64,000 nt of DNA, from positions 83,790-147,789 of the forward strand of contig CAXQGL010000060.1 of the NCBI GenBank assembly GCA_964223495.1, given 5' to 3'. The position numbers were made by a program, and so were the translations under genes. This DNA comes from UBA8752 sp964223495. Its GTDB lineage: Bacteria > Bacteroidota > Bacteroidia > Flavobacteriales_D > Sanyastnellaceae. Below, in pieces: positions 43,286-54,200 of the stretch; position 1 is the first letter of the stretch, and every line of letters begins with the position of its first letter. The notes under the pieces were generated by a model. That model worked only from the letters and a program-made list of their open reading frames with translations. It was not told the origin of the DNA and did no database searches.

Positions 43286-44248
43286 ATGACCTCGTTCCGC
43301 CTTCCCTCCTTTCCCATTGTCGCCGTGGCATTTGCCGTCATGATGTTCGGTACCTCATGCCTGAATGACGACAATCTCATCGGTCCGAACTGCTTCGACG
43401 GCATCCTCAACAACGGTGAGGAGCTGGTGGATTGCGGCGGCCCCATCTGCCAACCATGCGACCCTTGTGAGAACGGTGTTTGGGACCAGGTACTGGGTGA
43501 ACAGTGGGTGGATTGCGGTGGCGAATGTGCCCCTTGTGATGTCAATTTCAATGGACAGTTGGATCCGGGTGAAACGGGCATCGATTGTGGCGGCGATACC
43601 GGTATTGACTGTGGTGAACTCTGCGGCGACGGCCTGCTCAATGGCAATGAGATCGATGTGGACTGCGGAGGACCTGATTGTGAGGTCTGTCCCAGTTGCG
43701 AGGATGGATTGCTCAACGGAGAGGAGCTTGGCATCGACTGTGGGGGCCCGGATTGCGAGCCCTGTGCCACGGATGGAGATTGCACCAATGGCCTCCTCGA
43801 TGGGGACGAGTTGTACATCGATTGTGGTGGCACCATCTGTCCTCCTTGCGATGGCGACATGACCTGGAAGGCCAATGGCACGGACATCATCGCGGATTTC
43901 GAGACCACCTGTACGCTGGATGGCTCGGGTACCCTGACCATCGGAGGCGCTTCAGTGACCACCGATGCCATCGGCATGACCCTGCCGGAGCCCTTCGTCG
44001 GCTGGGTGGAAGGGGCCCAGATTACCCTGAACGAAGGCAGTGCGCCCACGGGGGTCTGCACCTACAACGGACCAAGCGGTCAATTCACCTCCTCCCTGCC
44101 GGGAGCGAATTTCACGGTTGAGATCCTCTACATCCTGCCGGAGGATGGCGGCATCGTTGTGGGCACGTTCGGCGGCAGCCTCGTGGGCAGCGATGGTACG
44201 GGCGGCATCTCGATCACGCAGGGCACCTTCCTGCTTCCCATCGATTGA
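43286..44248 (+). CDS. Lipoprotein with repeated Cys-rich DCGG units
   Basis: Surface or periplasmic lipoprotein of about 320 residues. The signal peptide ends in GTSC; the following LNDDN is acidic and may act as a surface-export signal of the type described for Bacteroidetes lipoproteins. Residues 28-195 hold six or seven repeats of the form DGxLNGxExxxDCGGPxCxPC, for example CEDGLLNGEELGIDCGGPDC. The C-terminal ~120 residues form a separate Cys-poor beta-rich domain (WKANGTDIIADFETTCTLD onwards). Function is unknown; such repeats probably bind calcium or form disulfide-stabilised stalks. Confidence 0.83.
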   Translation: MTSFRLPSFPIVAVAFAVMMFGTSCLNDDNLIGPNCFDGILNNGEELVDCGGPICQPCDPCENGVWDQVLGEQWVDCGGECAPCDVNFNGQLDPGETGIDCGGDTGIDCGELCGDGLLNGNEIDVDCGGPDCEVCPSCEDGLLNGEELGIDCGGPDCEPCATDGDCTNGLLDGDELYIDCGGTICPPCDGDMTWKANGTDIIADFETTCTLDGSGTLTIGGASVTTDAIGMTLPEPFVGWVEGAQITLNEGSAPTGVCTYNGPSGQFTSSLPGANFTVEILYILPEDGGIVVGTFGGSLVGSDGTGGISITQGTFLLPID

Positions 44249-44256
44249 TGACCGGT

Positions 44257-44275
44257 TGCGGTCATTTCGACCGCA
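44257..44275. terminator. Hairpin between convergent genes
   Basis: Perfect 7-bp stem TGCGGTC/GACCGCA with an ATTTC loop, exactly filling the gap between the lipoprotein stop and the OmpA-family stop. No T-run follows on either strand, so its efficiency is doubtful. Confidence 0.4.
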
Positions 44276-45226
44276 TCATTCCTCCAAGAGGTCATACAGT
44301 CCGCCGAGCTGTGGGCTGATGACGACCTCGATCCTGCGGTTACGGTTCCTGTCCTGGGGGTCCCTCGGGTGATATTCACTCCTGCCCGCTGCCGTGAGCA
44401 CCTCCGGTTTGAGACTGCTGGACTCGGTGAGCACCTCCACCACGGCGGTGGCCCGGAGCACGCTCAATTCCCAATTGTTCTTTGGAGAACTCGACGCATT
44501 GAAGGCCACATCATCGGTATGGCCCTCCACGACGATCTCGAAGCCCACCTCATCCTCGATGGCACGCGCCAGATCCGACAATGCCTTTCGGCCCTCGGGA
44601 TCGATGGCCGTGCTGCCGGAGGCGAAGAGCAGCTTGGAGGCCAATCGGACATAGACCTTGCCATCGCGCTCCTCGACCTCGAGTCCTTTGTTGCGGAAGG
44701 CGAAGAGGGCATCGGACAGGCGTTCCTTCAAGGCGGCCCCCGCAGCCCTCTGGGCTTCGAGCAGCCGTGTCAATTCGGCCACCTTGGCCTCGCGGGCGCG
44801 CAGGTCGCGCTCCAAGGCATGGAGGCTGTCCTCCTGAAACTGCAGGTCGGCACGGATGCGCTGCAGTTCCTCGAGGAGGGCAGACTGCTCGGCGCCACTG
44901 GCGGTGCGGTTCTGATCGAGTTCCGCGGTGAGCAGGGCGTTCAGTTTCTCGAGCTCACCGTTCCGCAATTCACATTGCCTCAGGCGGCTGCCCCGGTCTG
45001 CGGTATCCGCGCGGAGGGCGTCCATGCGGCGCGCATCCTCACGCGCCAGACCATCCTTTTCGGAGACGGCGAGCCGCAGCGCCTGGACCTGCTCGGTGAG
45101 GGTGGCGACATCCCTGTCGAGGCCATCCCGGTCGTCGCGCACTTCGGTGAATTGGCTCATGGGAACGCAGCCACCGAGGAACAAGGCGATGAGGAGGAAT
45201 GGAAGAATGGAGGACCGGCGAAACAT
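44276..45226 (-). CDS. OmpA-family lipoprotein with coiled coil
   Basis: Outer-membrane lipoprotein (lipobox LGGC near residue 20) of 316 residues. A long coiled coil (about residues 27-175, rich in LxxELxxxR heptads) is followed by an OmpA peptidoglycan-binding domain: LLFASGSTAIDPEGRKAL, VEGHTDDVAF and RNRRIEVVI. It probably links the outer membrane to peptidoglycan. The ATG at 45226 gives a clean signal peptide. Confidence 0.9.
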   Translation of the reverse strand: MFRRSSILPFLLIALFLGGCVPMSQFTEVRDDRDGLDRDVATLTEQVQALRLAVSEKDGLAREDARRMDALRADTADRGSRLRQCELRNGELEKLNALLTAELDQNRTASGAEQSALLEELQRIRADLQFQEDSLHALERDLRAREAKVAELTRLLEAQRAAGAALKERLSDALFAFRNKGLEVEERDGKVYVRLASKLLFASGSTAIDPEGRKALSDLARAIEDEVGFEIVVEGHTDDVAFNASSSPKNNWELSVLRATAVVEVLTESSSLKPEVLTAAGRSEYHPRDPQDRNRNRRIEVVISPQLGGLYDLLEE

Positions 45227-45314
45227 GTCCCCAAGTTGCCATGCTCGAGCTGTATGGCGGTACGGTGCACATTTCCTTACAGAACAACCCGATGTGGATT
45301 GCGCCGCAGGGACG

Positions 45315-46763
45315 TCAGAGTTGGATGCAGACGTTTTGTGGTTCCGTGAAGAACCCCATGGAGTGAAAGCCTCCTTCCCGGCCCACCCCGGAGTGGCGGG
45401 TGCCACCAAAAGGGGTCCGAAGGTCCCGGACCATCCAGCAATTCACCCACACGATGCCGGTATCGACCCCGGCGGCGAAGCGATGCGCCCGTTGCACATC
45501 GCGGGTCCATACCGAGGCGGACAAGCCATATTTCGTGGCATTCACCAGCCCCAGCGCCTCTTGTTCGTCCTTGAAGGGTTGGATGGTGGCCACCGGGCCG
45601 AAAATCTCCTCACGATTGGTCGTGCAATGGTGGTCCAACCCCTCAATCAGGGTCGGTTGTACGAAGAATCCGTCCTTCAGCCGGGGTTCACCGGGTTGGT
45701 GCCGTCCGCCACCACAGAGGATGCGTCCGCCCTCGCCCCGCGCGGTGTCGATCGCGGCGATGACCTTGTCCCGATGGGACCTGGAGACCACGGCACCCAT
45801 GCGGGTGGAGGGGTCCATGGGGTCCCCGATGCGAAGTTTGGAGACCTTGGCCACCATGGCGTCCCGGAAGCGATCATAGAGGTCCTCCTGGACCAGGATG
45901 CGCGAGCCGCAGAGGCAAATCTGACCCTGATTGGAATAGGCAGCCCTGACGGCTGTCGAGAGGGCGGAATCGAAATCGGCATCGCTGAAGACGACCGTGG
46001 CATTCTTTCCCCCGAGCTCCAGCGAGAGCTTCTTGAATTTCGGGGCCGCGGAAGCAGAAATGGCAGCACCCGTCGCGGTTCCTCCGGTGAAGGAGATGGC
46101 CCGGATGTAATGGTGGTCCACCATGGCCTGTCCGACCTCGGGGCCCAAACCGTGGAGGATGTTGAGCACGCCATCCGGCAGCCCGGCCTCCTTGGCCCAA
46201 GTCCCGAGCATGAAAGCCGTCATGGGGGTCACCTCGCTGGGTTTGGCCACCACGCAATTGCCACTGGCAAGGGCGGGCGCGATTTTCCACGTGAACAGAT
46301 AGAGCGGCAGGTTCCACGGGCTGATGCAACCGACCACCCCCAGAGGTTTCCGCAGGGTGTAATTGACCGAACCGTCCCCCATGGTGTGGCTTTCGCTCGA
46401 GAACTGCTCGGCGGCCGAGGCATAGAACCGCAGGTTGGTTTCTGCCCGGGGAATGTCCACGACCGAGGCTACGGAGACGGGTTTTCCATTGTCCTTGGAC
46501 TCGGCCTGCACCAAGGCTTCGGCGTGTTCTGCAATCTTGTCCGCCAGCCGCATGAGTACGGCCCTGCGATCAGAGGGGCTCCAGGCGCGCCAGCCCGGAA
46601 AAGCCTTGCGGGCCGCTTTCACGGCGGCTTCGACATCCTCCGCGCCGGATCGGGGAATCCGGCTGTACACCTGGCCCGTTGCGGGCTCCACATTGTCCAA
46701 CCAACCACCCCCGGCAGCGGGGACCAATTGGCCGTCTATGAGATTGAGAATGTCCTGTTCCAT
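45315..46763 (-). CDS. 2-aminomuconate-semialdehyde dehydrogenase-like aldehyde dehydrogenase
   Basis: NAD(P)-dependent aldehyde dehydrogenase, 482 residues. Catalytic residues: Cys in NQGQICLCGSRI, Glu in SLELGGKNATVV and Asn in CISPWNLPLYLFTWKIAP. The C-terminal VWVNCWMVRDLRTPFGG and GREGGFHSMGFFTE closely match 2-aminomuconic/2-hydroxymuconic semialdehyde dehydrogenases (ALDH8A1-like), rather than betaine or succinate-semialdehyde enzymes. With TDO and the RidA-type deaminase in this window it fits kynurenine breakdown by way of 2-aminomuconate. It stands alone after tRNA-Gln and its terminator. Confidence 0.88.
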   Translation of the reverse strand: MEQDILNLIDGQLVPAAGGGWLDNVEPATGQVYSRIPRSGAEDVEAAVKAARKAFPGWRAWSPSDRRAVLMRLADKIAEHAEALVQAESKDNGKPVSVASVVDIPRAETNLRFYASAAEQFSSESHTMGDGSVNYTLRKPLGVVGCISPWNLPLYLFTWKIAPALASGNCVVAKPSEVTPMTAFMLGTWAKEAGLPDGVLNILHGLGPEVGQAMVDHHYIRAISFTGGTATGAAISASAAPKFKKLSLELGGKNATVVFSDADFDSALSTAVRAAYSNQGQICLCGSRILVQEDLYDRFRDAMVAKVSKLRIGDPMDPSTRMGAVVSRSHRDKVIAAIDTARGEGGRILCGGGRHQPGEPRLKDGFFVQPTLIEGLDHHCTTNREEIFGPVATIQPFKDEQEALGLVNATKYGLSASVWTRDVQRAHRFAAGVDTGIVWVNCWMVRDLRTPFGGTRHSGVGREGGFHSMGFFTEPQNVCIQL

Positions 46764-46796
46764 GGGCGGCGTTGAGGCCCACAAGGTGGGGACGAA

Positions 46797-46830
46797 AATG
46801 AAAAAGACCGGTCACCTGGGGTGCCGGTCT
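46797..46830 (-). terminator. Intrinsic terminator after tRNA-Gln
   Basis: On the minus strand, a 7-bp stem AGACCGG/CCGGTCT followed by TTTTT. It lies between the tRNA-Gln gene and the aldehyde dehydrogenase gene. Confidence 0.75.
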
Positions 46831-46865
46831 CGTTGCGGTTGCATTGACTTTCGTCTTGCTCTTCG

Positions 46866-46939
46866 TGGTTTCCCCACTAGGACTCGAACCTAGAATGACT
46901 GAACCAAAATCAGTAGTGTTGCCATTACACCATGGGGAA
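46866..46939 (-). tRNA. tRNA-Gln (TTG)
   Basis: Minus-strand cloverleaf: acceptor TTCCCCA/TGGGGAA, D arm GGTGTAATGGCAACAC, anticodon stem CTGAT/GTCAG-type around a loop with anticodon TTG, T arm CTAGG-TTCGAGT-CCTAG, discriminator A and encoded CCA. Confidence 0.95.
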
Positions 46940-47013
46940 TTCCGCGAAGAATGGACGGCGAAATTACAAAAAGCCCACGTGGTGACCACATCCTGTGGAA
47001 CGGACCATCCCCA

Positions 47014-48153
47014 TCAGTCCTCATCAGGTGGTCCCACCACCTCGATCAGGCTTTCCACCAGGCTTTCCAGCTGGGTGATCCGGGCATTGAGATTGGCGAT
47101 GGTATCCTGAAGATGGATGTCGCCTGCATGAAGGCTCCCCGAGATGACGGCATTGCCCATGTCATCGACGGTGAATGCATCGGACCGGGCATCCAGCGCG
47201 GTGCCGTTGCCCACGGCGAACAGGATACCCGTCTGCTCGATGTTGTTGTACTTGCCGATGGCGGTCTGGTAGGGTTGGTCGGCCACCGTGTAGTAGCCTC
47301 CGGCACTCGACGCGTAAGCGCTGGCCTGGGTCTCATAGCCTTCCGCATGTCCCGCGAATCCCGAGGCCACCGTGTAGAAACCCTCACTGTGTGCGGCATC
47401 TGCGGTGGCCTCCGTGCCTTCTCCGACGGCATGCGCGCAGGTGGCACTGGCCACCGTGTTCCGGTTGGCGCTGTGACTGAAGAAGCCCGTGGCGGCCGTG
47501 TTGTATCCCTCGGCGTGGGCCGCGGTATTGGTCGCCTGACAACCGTAGCCTTCACTGTGGGCGTAGTTGGCCAGGGCTTTCGTGTTGTATCCCTCGGCAT
47601 GGGAGGTCGTCCCGGTGGCATCCGTGAACATGCCTTGGGCATGCGAGGCCGTGCCGGAAGCGTCGGTCCCTTCACCGATCGCACTTGAACAGGTGCCACT
47701 CGCGGTGGAATTCCGATTGACGGCGTGGCTGTACGGACCTGTGGCCTCACACCCGTCACCCATGGCCGAAGCGTAAGAGCCGATGGCCACCACATCGCGA
47801 CCCTGTGCCATCTGTTGGGTGATGCGCATGCGTCCTTCTGCCCAGGTCCAGACGAAGGTGTTGATTCCAAGGGTGGTGGTGGAGTCTGACAGGTAGCTCA
47901 GCCCCAGCGCGATGCGCGCAGAATCAGCGGAGCTGGCTCCGGTTCCACCGCTTTCGATGCCCAGCACGCCCTCGTCATCCCATGGCAGTCCGAAGAGGGT
48001 CAGGAGTTGCAGGACATCACCGGTGCCGATGAGGGAGTCCCCATCCGCGTTGGGGTTGTAGGGCCATTGGGCCTTCAGGCCATCTGGGCTGATTCCTGCG
48101 AACAGAAAGAGCATCAGGAACAGGGTGGACAATCTGGTAATGGACTTGTGCAT
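47014..48153 (-). CDS. YadA-head-like repeat protein with dockerin-like segment
   Basis: Exported protein of 379 residues. The signal peptide (residues 1-28, ending ISPDGLKAQ) is followed by a calcium-loop segment NADGDSLIGTGDVLQLLTLF, then about 14 head-type repeats (residues 120-310) of the form AxGxxSHAEGxxTxAxG, for example SHAEGYNTKALANYAHSEGY. The C-terminus ends in a predicted coiled coil (LNARITQLESLVESLIEVVG). The repeats resemble trimeric autotransporter heads, but there is neither a YadA membrane anchor nor a T9SS sorting domain, so how it is held at or released from the surface is unclear. A TATTTTCA word lies 5 nt before the start. Confidence 0.82.
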   Translation of the reverse strand: MHKSITRLSTLFLMLFLFAGISPDGLKAQWPYNPNADGDSLIGTGDVLQLLTLFGLPWDDEGVLGIESGGTGASSADSARIALGLSYLSDSTTTLGINTFVWTWAEGRMRITQQMAQGRDVVAIGSYASAMGDGCEATGPYSHAVNRNSTASGTCSSAIGEGTDASGTASHAQGMFTDATGTTSHAEGYNTKALANYAHSEGYGCQATNTAAHAEGYNTAATGFFSHSANRNTVASATCAHAVGEGTEATADAAHSEGFYTVASGFAGHAEGYETQASAYASSAGGYYTVADQPYQTAIGKYNNIEQTGILFAVGNGTALDARSDAFTVDDMGNAVISGSLHAGDIHLQDTIANLNARITQLESLVESLIEVVGPPDED

Positions 48154-48190
48154 GTCTATGAAAATAAAGACTTCCCGTTTTGTTCTCCGG

Positions 48191-48223
48191 AAAAAGGACA
48201 CCGCCCCCGGGGGAGCGGTGTCC
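48191..48223 (-). terminator. Intrinsic terminator of the giant surface-protein gene
   Basis: On the minus strand, a strong stem GGACACCGC/GCGGTGTCC with a C/G-rich loop followed by TTTTTCC, about 75 bp after the stop at 48297. Confidence 0.8.
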
Positions 48224-48296
48224 GGATTCACCTTGGAAGTGGGGTCCGCCGTCAGGCCGACACCGTTTGATTTGTGTTTTGCCTTCCGGGAAATTC

Positions 48297-51200
48297 TTAT
48301 TCGGTGACCATGAATTGCTTCACGATGCTGAAGTCATTGGAGGAGATCCGCACCTGATACACGCCACTTTCAAGCTGGGCGGCATTGATGTCGAGCATGT
48401 ACGTCTGGTCCTTCTCCACTTGGCCGTTGTACAGCGGGGTGACCAGCATGCCGGCCGCGTCGAACAGGCTCACATCGATGCGCATCGGTTGCAGGACATT
48501 GAAACCGAACTGGGCAAAGTCCTGCGTCGGGTTTGGTGCGATGTTGGACACCTGGATGGGTCCGCGGTTCTCCATGCTGGACAATGCCGGGGTGAAGTCT
48601 CCCGCATTGCCCGAACCACCGGTGCCCACCAGACCGGAACCAACTTCGTCACATACCGTGCCCGTCACATTGACGGTGTAGCTGAACTCGGCCTGGTTGC
48701 CACTGCAGTCCGTCGCCGTGTAGGCGTATTCGAGCTGATAGGGCAGGGTGCAGTCGAGGTCGCCGAAGAAGTCTCCCGAACCCATGACCGGTGTGCTGTC
48801 GAAGGTGCCCGAGTAGGTGAACCAACCGCTGTATCCGTAGTGTTCGTTCATGTTGTTGGCACCGAGACCGACCTGGAAACGATAGAATTCGTTCGCGGGT
48901 TGGTGTGTGCACGTCAGGTAGCTGCCCGTGTAGTCACCCCATCCCGTCATGCTGCCCTCGGAGAGGAACCAATACATCCAGTTCTCGTGGTCATCGAGGA
49001 GGTCCTCACAGTCAAGCTTGTAGCTCGTGGGGAAGTCCTGATCGGACCACGTGGCATAGTCCATGCCGTCGGTGAGCGTGAATGCCACATTCCATCCGGC
49101 ATCGGGGTTGGCGTTGTCCACGACCGTCTTCTCGATCAGCCAGTCGCCGTTCGGCAATTGGCTCACGAGGCCCTCGCCGACGGTGGAGTAGAACTCGCCA
49201 CCAGCGAAGTTGAAGAGGCGCATGGCGTGCACTTCGTAACCATTGCAGGTCTCCTCCTCGCTGAACGCTTCAGGCGTCACCGAGGTGCAGTACTGCGTCA
49301 CGCTGTCGTTCGGCGCGTATTCTCCGATGGAGGTGGCCATGAGGTCGATGGTCACATCGCCTTCGCAATTGTCGGCGGCGGTCACATCGCAGGCATCCGT
49401 TTCGGGAGTCAGGCTGTCACCGGTGTAGTCATCAGCGCAGACATCGACCGTGGCACCGTCGGCGATACCACAGACATCGAGGAACTCGGGCGCCTCCTCA
49501 TCCAGCACCGTGATGGTGATGGTCGCCTGGCTCATGTTGCCGCAATCGTCCGCGGTCATGTACGTGTAGGTCAAGGTTGCGTTTCCGCAGACATCCTGGT
49601 TCGTCGTATCGGCGGTCATCGACATGAACGGGGATCCGTCGCAGGCATCCGTGCTGATGGCTTCGATGACCGGCACGTCAGCAAGACAGGAGACGGTGGT
49701 GTCTCCGGCTGCCGTCCCATCGGCGAACGTCAATTGCAATTCGGGTGCCGTCTCATCCACGACCGTGATGGTCTGCGTCCACGTCGAGGCATTGCCCGAG
49801 CAATCTGCAGCCTGCCAGGTGCGGAACAACGTGTAGCTGTTCTCACAGTCTCCGTCCTCCGCCGTTTCACCGAGGTAGGAATAACTGAGGGCAGCGTCGC
49901 AGTTGTCCTCGGCCTGAAGTTCCATCAGTTCGGCGGGCATCGGCACCGCATCGCAATCCACCGTCTCATCAGCGGGACCGTTGACGAAGGTCGGAGCCGT
50001 CGTGTCGACCACCATGATGACCTGCGTGTGGCTGATGCCGTTGCCGGCGCAATCCTCCACGGTCCACGTCCGCGTGAGCGTGTAGTCGTTCGGGCAGAGG
50101 TCGCCGTCCTCCAGCGTCTCGGTCATCGAGACGAGGAGATCGGGATCGCAATTGTCCGTGGCGGTCAAGGTCTCCGCAGCGGGCACATCATCACAGGACG
50201 CCGTGAGGTCTGCAGGCAGTTCCTCGTTGAATGTCGGGTCCGTTTCGTCGATCAGGGTGATCAACTGTTCGACGGTCTTGTTGTTGCCGCATTCGTCCAG
50301 TGCAGTCCACGTGCGCACCACTTCGGCGGTACCGGGGCAATCGTCGATCAGGGTGATGGAATCGGAGAAGCTGATTTCCACCTCGGGATCGCAATTGTCC
50401 ACGGCCTCGGCCGCACCGAGGCTACCTACGGAATAGTCGTTGTCGCAGGAGAGCGTGGTGTCCTGTGGGATGAACGTGAACTCCGGCGCCTCCGTATCGA
50501 TGAGGTTGATGGACTGGATCAGGGTATCGCTGTTGCCGCACTGGTCGGTGGCGACGTAGGTGCGCAGGTAGCTGCCGGCACAGGAACCACTGAACTCCTC
50601 GTCGGAGAGCAGTTCCAGCTCCACCGTATCGTCACAGTTGTCGGAAACGCTGGCGTAGAGGGTGTCCATGCCCCAATCGGTGCAGGGGATGTCCAGTTCG
50701 AGCGGGCCCGCGATGACCGGCGCGGTGGTATCGACCACCGTGAGGGTCTGGACGTGGGCGAGCTGGTTTCCGGCGCAGTCGCTGACACTCCACGTGCGGG
50801 TGATCGTCATGCCTTGGGCGCAGTCACCCGGGGTGCTGGCTTCAGCGAAGACCACTTCGAGGTTGTCATCGCAGTTGTCCGTCGCAATGAGGACGGCCGC
50901 TTCCGGAACGGACTCACAGGAGACCGTGGTGTCGCCGGGGACCGCTCCGTCCCACGTTGGGGCGAACTCGTCCGTCAACGTGATGGTCTGCGAATGGCTG
51001 CTTGCATTGCCGCAGGCATCGGTCGCCGTCCAGGTTCGGACGATGGTCTGTGTGCCGGGGCAATCATCGTCTCCGAGGATCTCCTCGGCGAACGTGACTT
51101 CGGGAGCGGGGTCGCATCCGTCAACAGCGAGGGGCTCGGCCACTTCAGGGATGTCGAAGCAGGGAACCGTGACATCCTCGGGGAGGGGGTCGACGAACTC

Positions 51201-54200
51201 CGGTGCGGTGACATCCTCCTGTGCAATGGACTGGTCGCAGGTGACCACGGTCTGGTTGCCACAGTTGTCCGTGGCGGTGGCCGTGAAGGTCCGGGTGAAG
51301 GTGAACGTCCCTGCACAAGTGGTGGTCGTGTCGTGGTCAGTCCAGGTGAGCTCCACCGAAGGCGGAGTGCCCCCACAGTTGTCCTCGGCCACGATGGCCG
51401 GCAGTCCGAGCGCTTCGGTGGACAGGTCGGCACCACAATCGGCGTCGGCTGTGACCAGCGTATCTCCTGGGCAGGTCATCTCCACCGTGGGCGGCGTCTC
51501 GTCATAGAGGTGGATGAACTGCTCGAACATGTTGGCGTTGCCGCAGTCGTCCTCGAAGGTGTAAGTCCGCATGTAGAGGCCGACCGGTTGCACGCACCCA
51601 CCGCTGAACGGGGTGTCGAAGAAGGTCACCGTCACGTCGCTGCCGCATTCGTCGATCACTTCGATATAGATGTTCTCTTCGATCATCTCATCGCCGTACT
51701 CCTCACAGGACATTTCGAGGGTCGGCTCACCGGATACGAGGATGGGGGCCGTCTCGTCCACGACCGTGATGGTCTGTTGGGTCGTGGTGGTGTTCCCGCA
51801 GTCGTCCACGAAAGTCCAGGTGCGGTCCACACTGAAGCTGCCGGCGCAGAGTTGGGCATATACGCTGTCCTCCTCCCATGAATGGGCGACATCGGTATCG
51901 AAATTGTCCGTGGCGCCGAATGCACCGAACGTCATGTCGGATGCGTAGTCGAGGCAGGATACGGTGGTGTCATCCACGAAGACGACCGGTCCGAGCGAGT
52001 CGATCAAGGTGATGTGTTGATCACAGCTGGACTCGTTGTCGCAGAAGTCGGAAGCAGTGAACGTCCGGATGAAGGACATGGTGCCTTCGGGCTGGTCGTC
52101 ATCGCCCTCACAGTCCACGACGAAGTCGCCGTCGGTGTAGGTGATTTCGATGTCGATCAGTTCACTGCAGTTGTCGGTGGCCATGGCCATGCCGAGTGCG
52201 GTCGTCGTGGTGTCATCCGCGATGTCCTGGTCGAGCATCACGATGGTGTCCGGCGGGCATGTGATCATCGGCGCCGTCTCGTCGAAGAGGGCGATGTACT
52301 GTTCGGCCATGCTTGTGTTGCCACAGTCATCCGTGGCCATCCAGATCCGCATCCAGCTGCCCGGGCAGGATCCGCTCAACGGCCATGCCTCGATGCTGAT
52401 GACGAGGTCGTCGTCACAGTTGTCGAAGACTTCGAGGGGCGACTGGCTCGGGTCGAGCGGATCGGTGAGGTCTTCGCAGGAGACGGCTTCATAGGGCGGG
52501 AAGTCGCCGAATACCGGGGGTGTTGCATCCTCTGCCGTGATCAATTGCACGCAGGAGACGGTGTCCCCCACATTGCCGCAGGCATCCGTGGCGTAGGCGT
52601 AGAATGTGCGCTCGAAGCTGTAGGTACCATCTGCGCTTCCGTCACTGTCATCACATCCTGGAGTGGCGGGGCCATCCATGTGGAACCACGTGATTTCCGG
52701 ATCGGCATCGCAACCGTCCTCGGCAGCAATGGAGGGCATGCCGAGCAGGGAGATGTCCACGTCTGCCGTGCAGTCCTCGCCGAGGGCGACGGTGGTATCG
52801 GCCGGGCATTCCAGCAGGGTGATGACGGGTGCGGTGACGTCGACCACGGTGAGGAGCTGCGTGCAGCTCTCCATGGCGACATTGCCGCAGTGGTCCATCG
52901 ACACGGCATGGAAGGTCCGCGTGATTTCATAGGTGCCGTTGCCGTCCTCACAGGTGTACATGGGCTCGCTGTCCTCCACCGTGTAGCTCAAGGTCGGGGC
53001 AGCGTCACAGTTGTCCGTGCTGATGATCTCCACCTCGCCGCTTTGGGTCGGGTCGAGTTCACCCATGCACTCGCCGTCGAGTTCGACCACGACATCCGCG
53101 GGGCAGGTGATCTCAATGGTCGGCGCCACCGTGTCGACGAGCAACACGAATTGGTGCGCACTCGAAGTGTTGCCACAGGCGTCGATGACCACGTATTCGA
53201 CATCCCATGTGGGCACCGGACCGACGCAGCCGCCGGATACGGGCTCGCATGTGATGTAGGCGGTGTCGAGGACACAATTGTCCGTCCATGAGGCAAAGCC
53301 GAGCTCCACCAGCTGGTCCATGTCGCAGGCCCACTGATCGCAGGCAAGGGAGACCTCTACGGCGCTGAGTTCGATCATCGGGGCAATCTGGTCGATGACC
53401 TCGATGGTCTGCACTCCGGAAGTGGTGGTCTCATTGCCGCAACCGTCCAGGGCCGTTGCGGTCCAGGTCCTCAAAATGGTATAGCAGCCATCGCTGATGG
53501 CATCGACGGTTTCGTCGCTGTATGTGACATCACCGGAGACCGAGCTGCAGTCGTCCATGAAGGACGCGGAAGCCGTTCCCGTGAAGTCCGTACCCGTTTC
53601 TGCGGAGCAGTCACCCATCACGCTGACGGACAGGTCACCGGGCAGAGAAAGGCTGATCATCGGTCCCACGGTGTCCACCACGTTGATGATCTGAACGCAT
53701 GTACCGATGTTGCCGAAGAGGTCCTCGGCCATCCAGGTGCGCTCGATGGTGTAGCAGCCGCCGTCGACCTGGTCGATGATGACATCACCGAGTACGCTCA
53801 CGGGGATGCTGTCGAGGTCATCGCAATTGTCCTCGACGGTGACGGTGGCCACGGCGGGGATGTCCTCGGTGCAGGCCACGGTGGCCTCACCCGGACAACC
53901 GATGAAGGTCGGAGCGATGGTGTCGAAGCGGCACACTTCCTGTTCGATGTTGTACGCGCCGCAAGAATCGATGAAGGTGTAGACATTGGTGGCGCAGAGC
54001 TCATCGTATTCGAAGGTCTCCGTGACCATTTCGAGGTCCACGATGACATCACCGAGGGCACCGGAAACGGGGACCCCGTTGACTTGACCTTCCCATGCGA
54101 ACCAACCGCCGAGACCGAAATTGCAGTTGTGGTCGTTGGCCGCCTCTCCGACCTGGAAGCCGAAGTGATGGTTCACGGGAGCATGGCTCAGTGAAAGCAT

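Noticed and set aside
48180..51881. A 1233-codon open frame antisense to the giant surface-protein gene
   Set aside because: It starts in the terminator region, has no domain that I recognise, and follows the codon pattern of the GC-rich sense repeats. The sense frame has a signal peptide and a T9SS tail.
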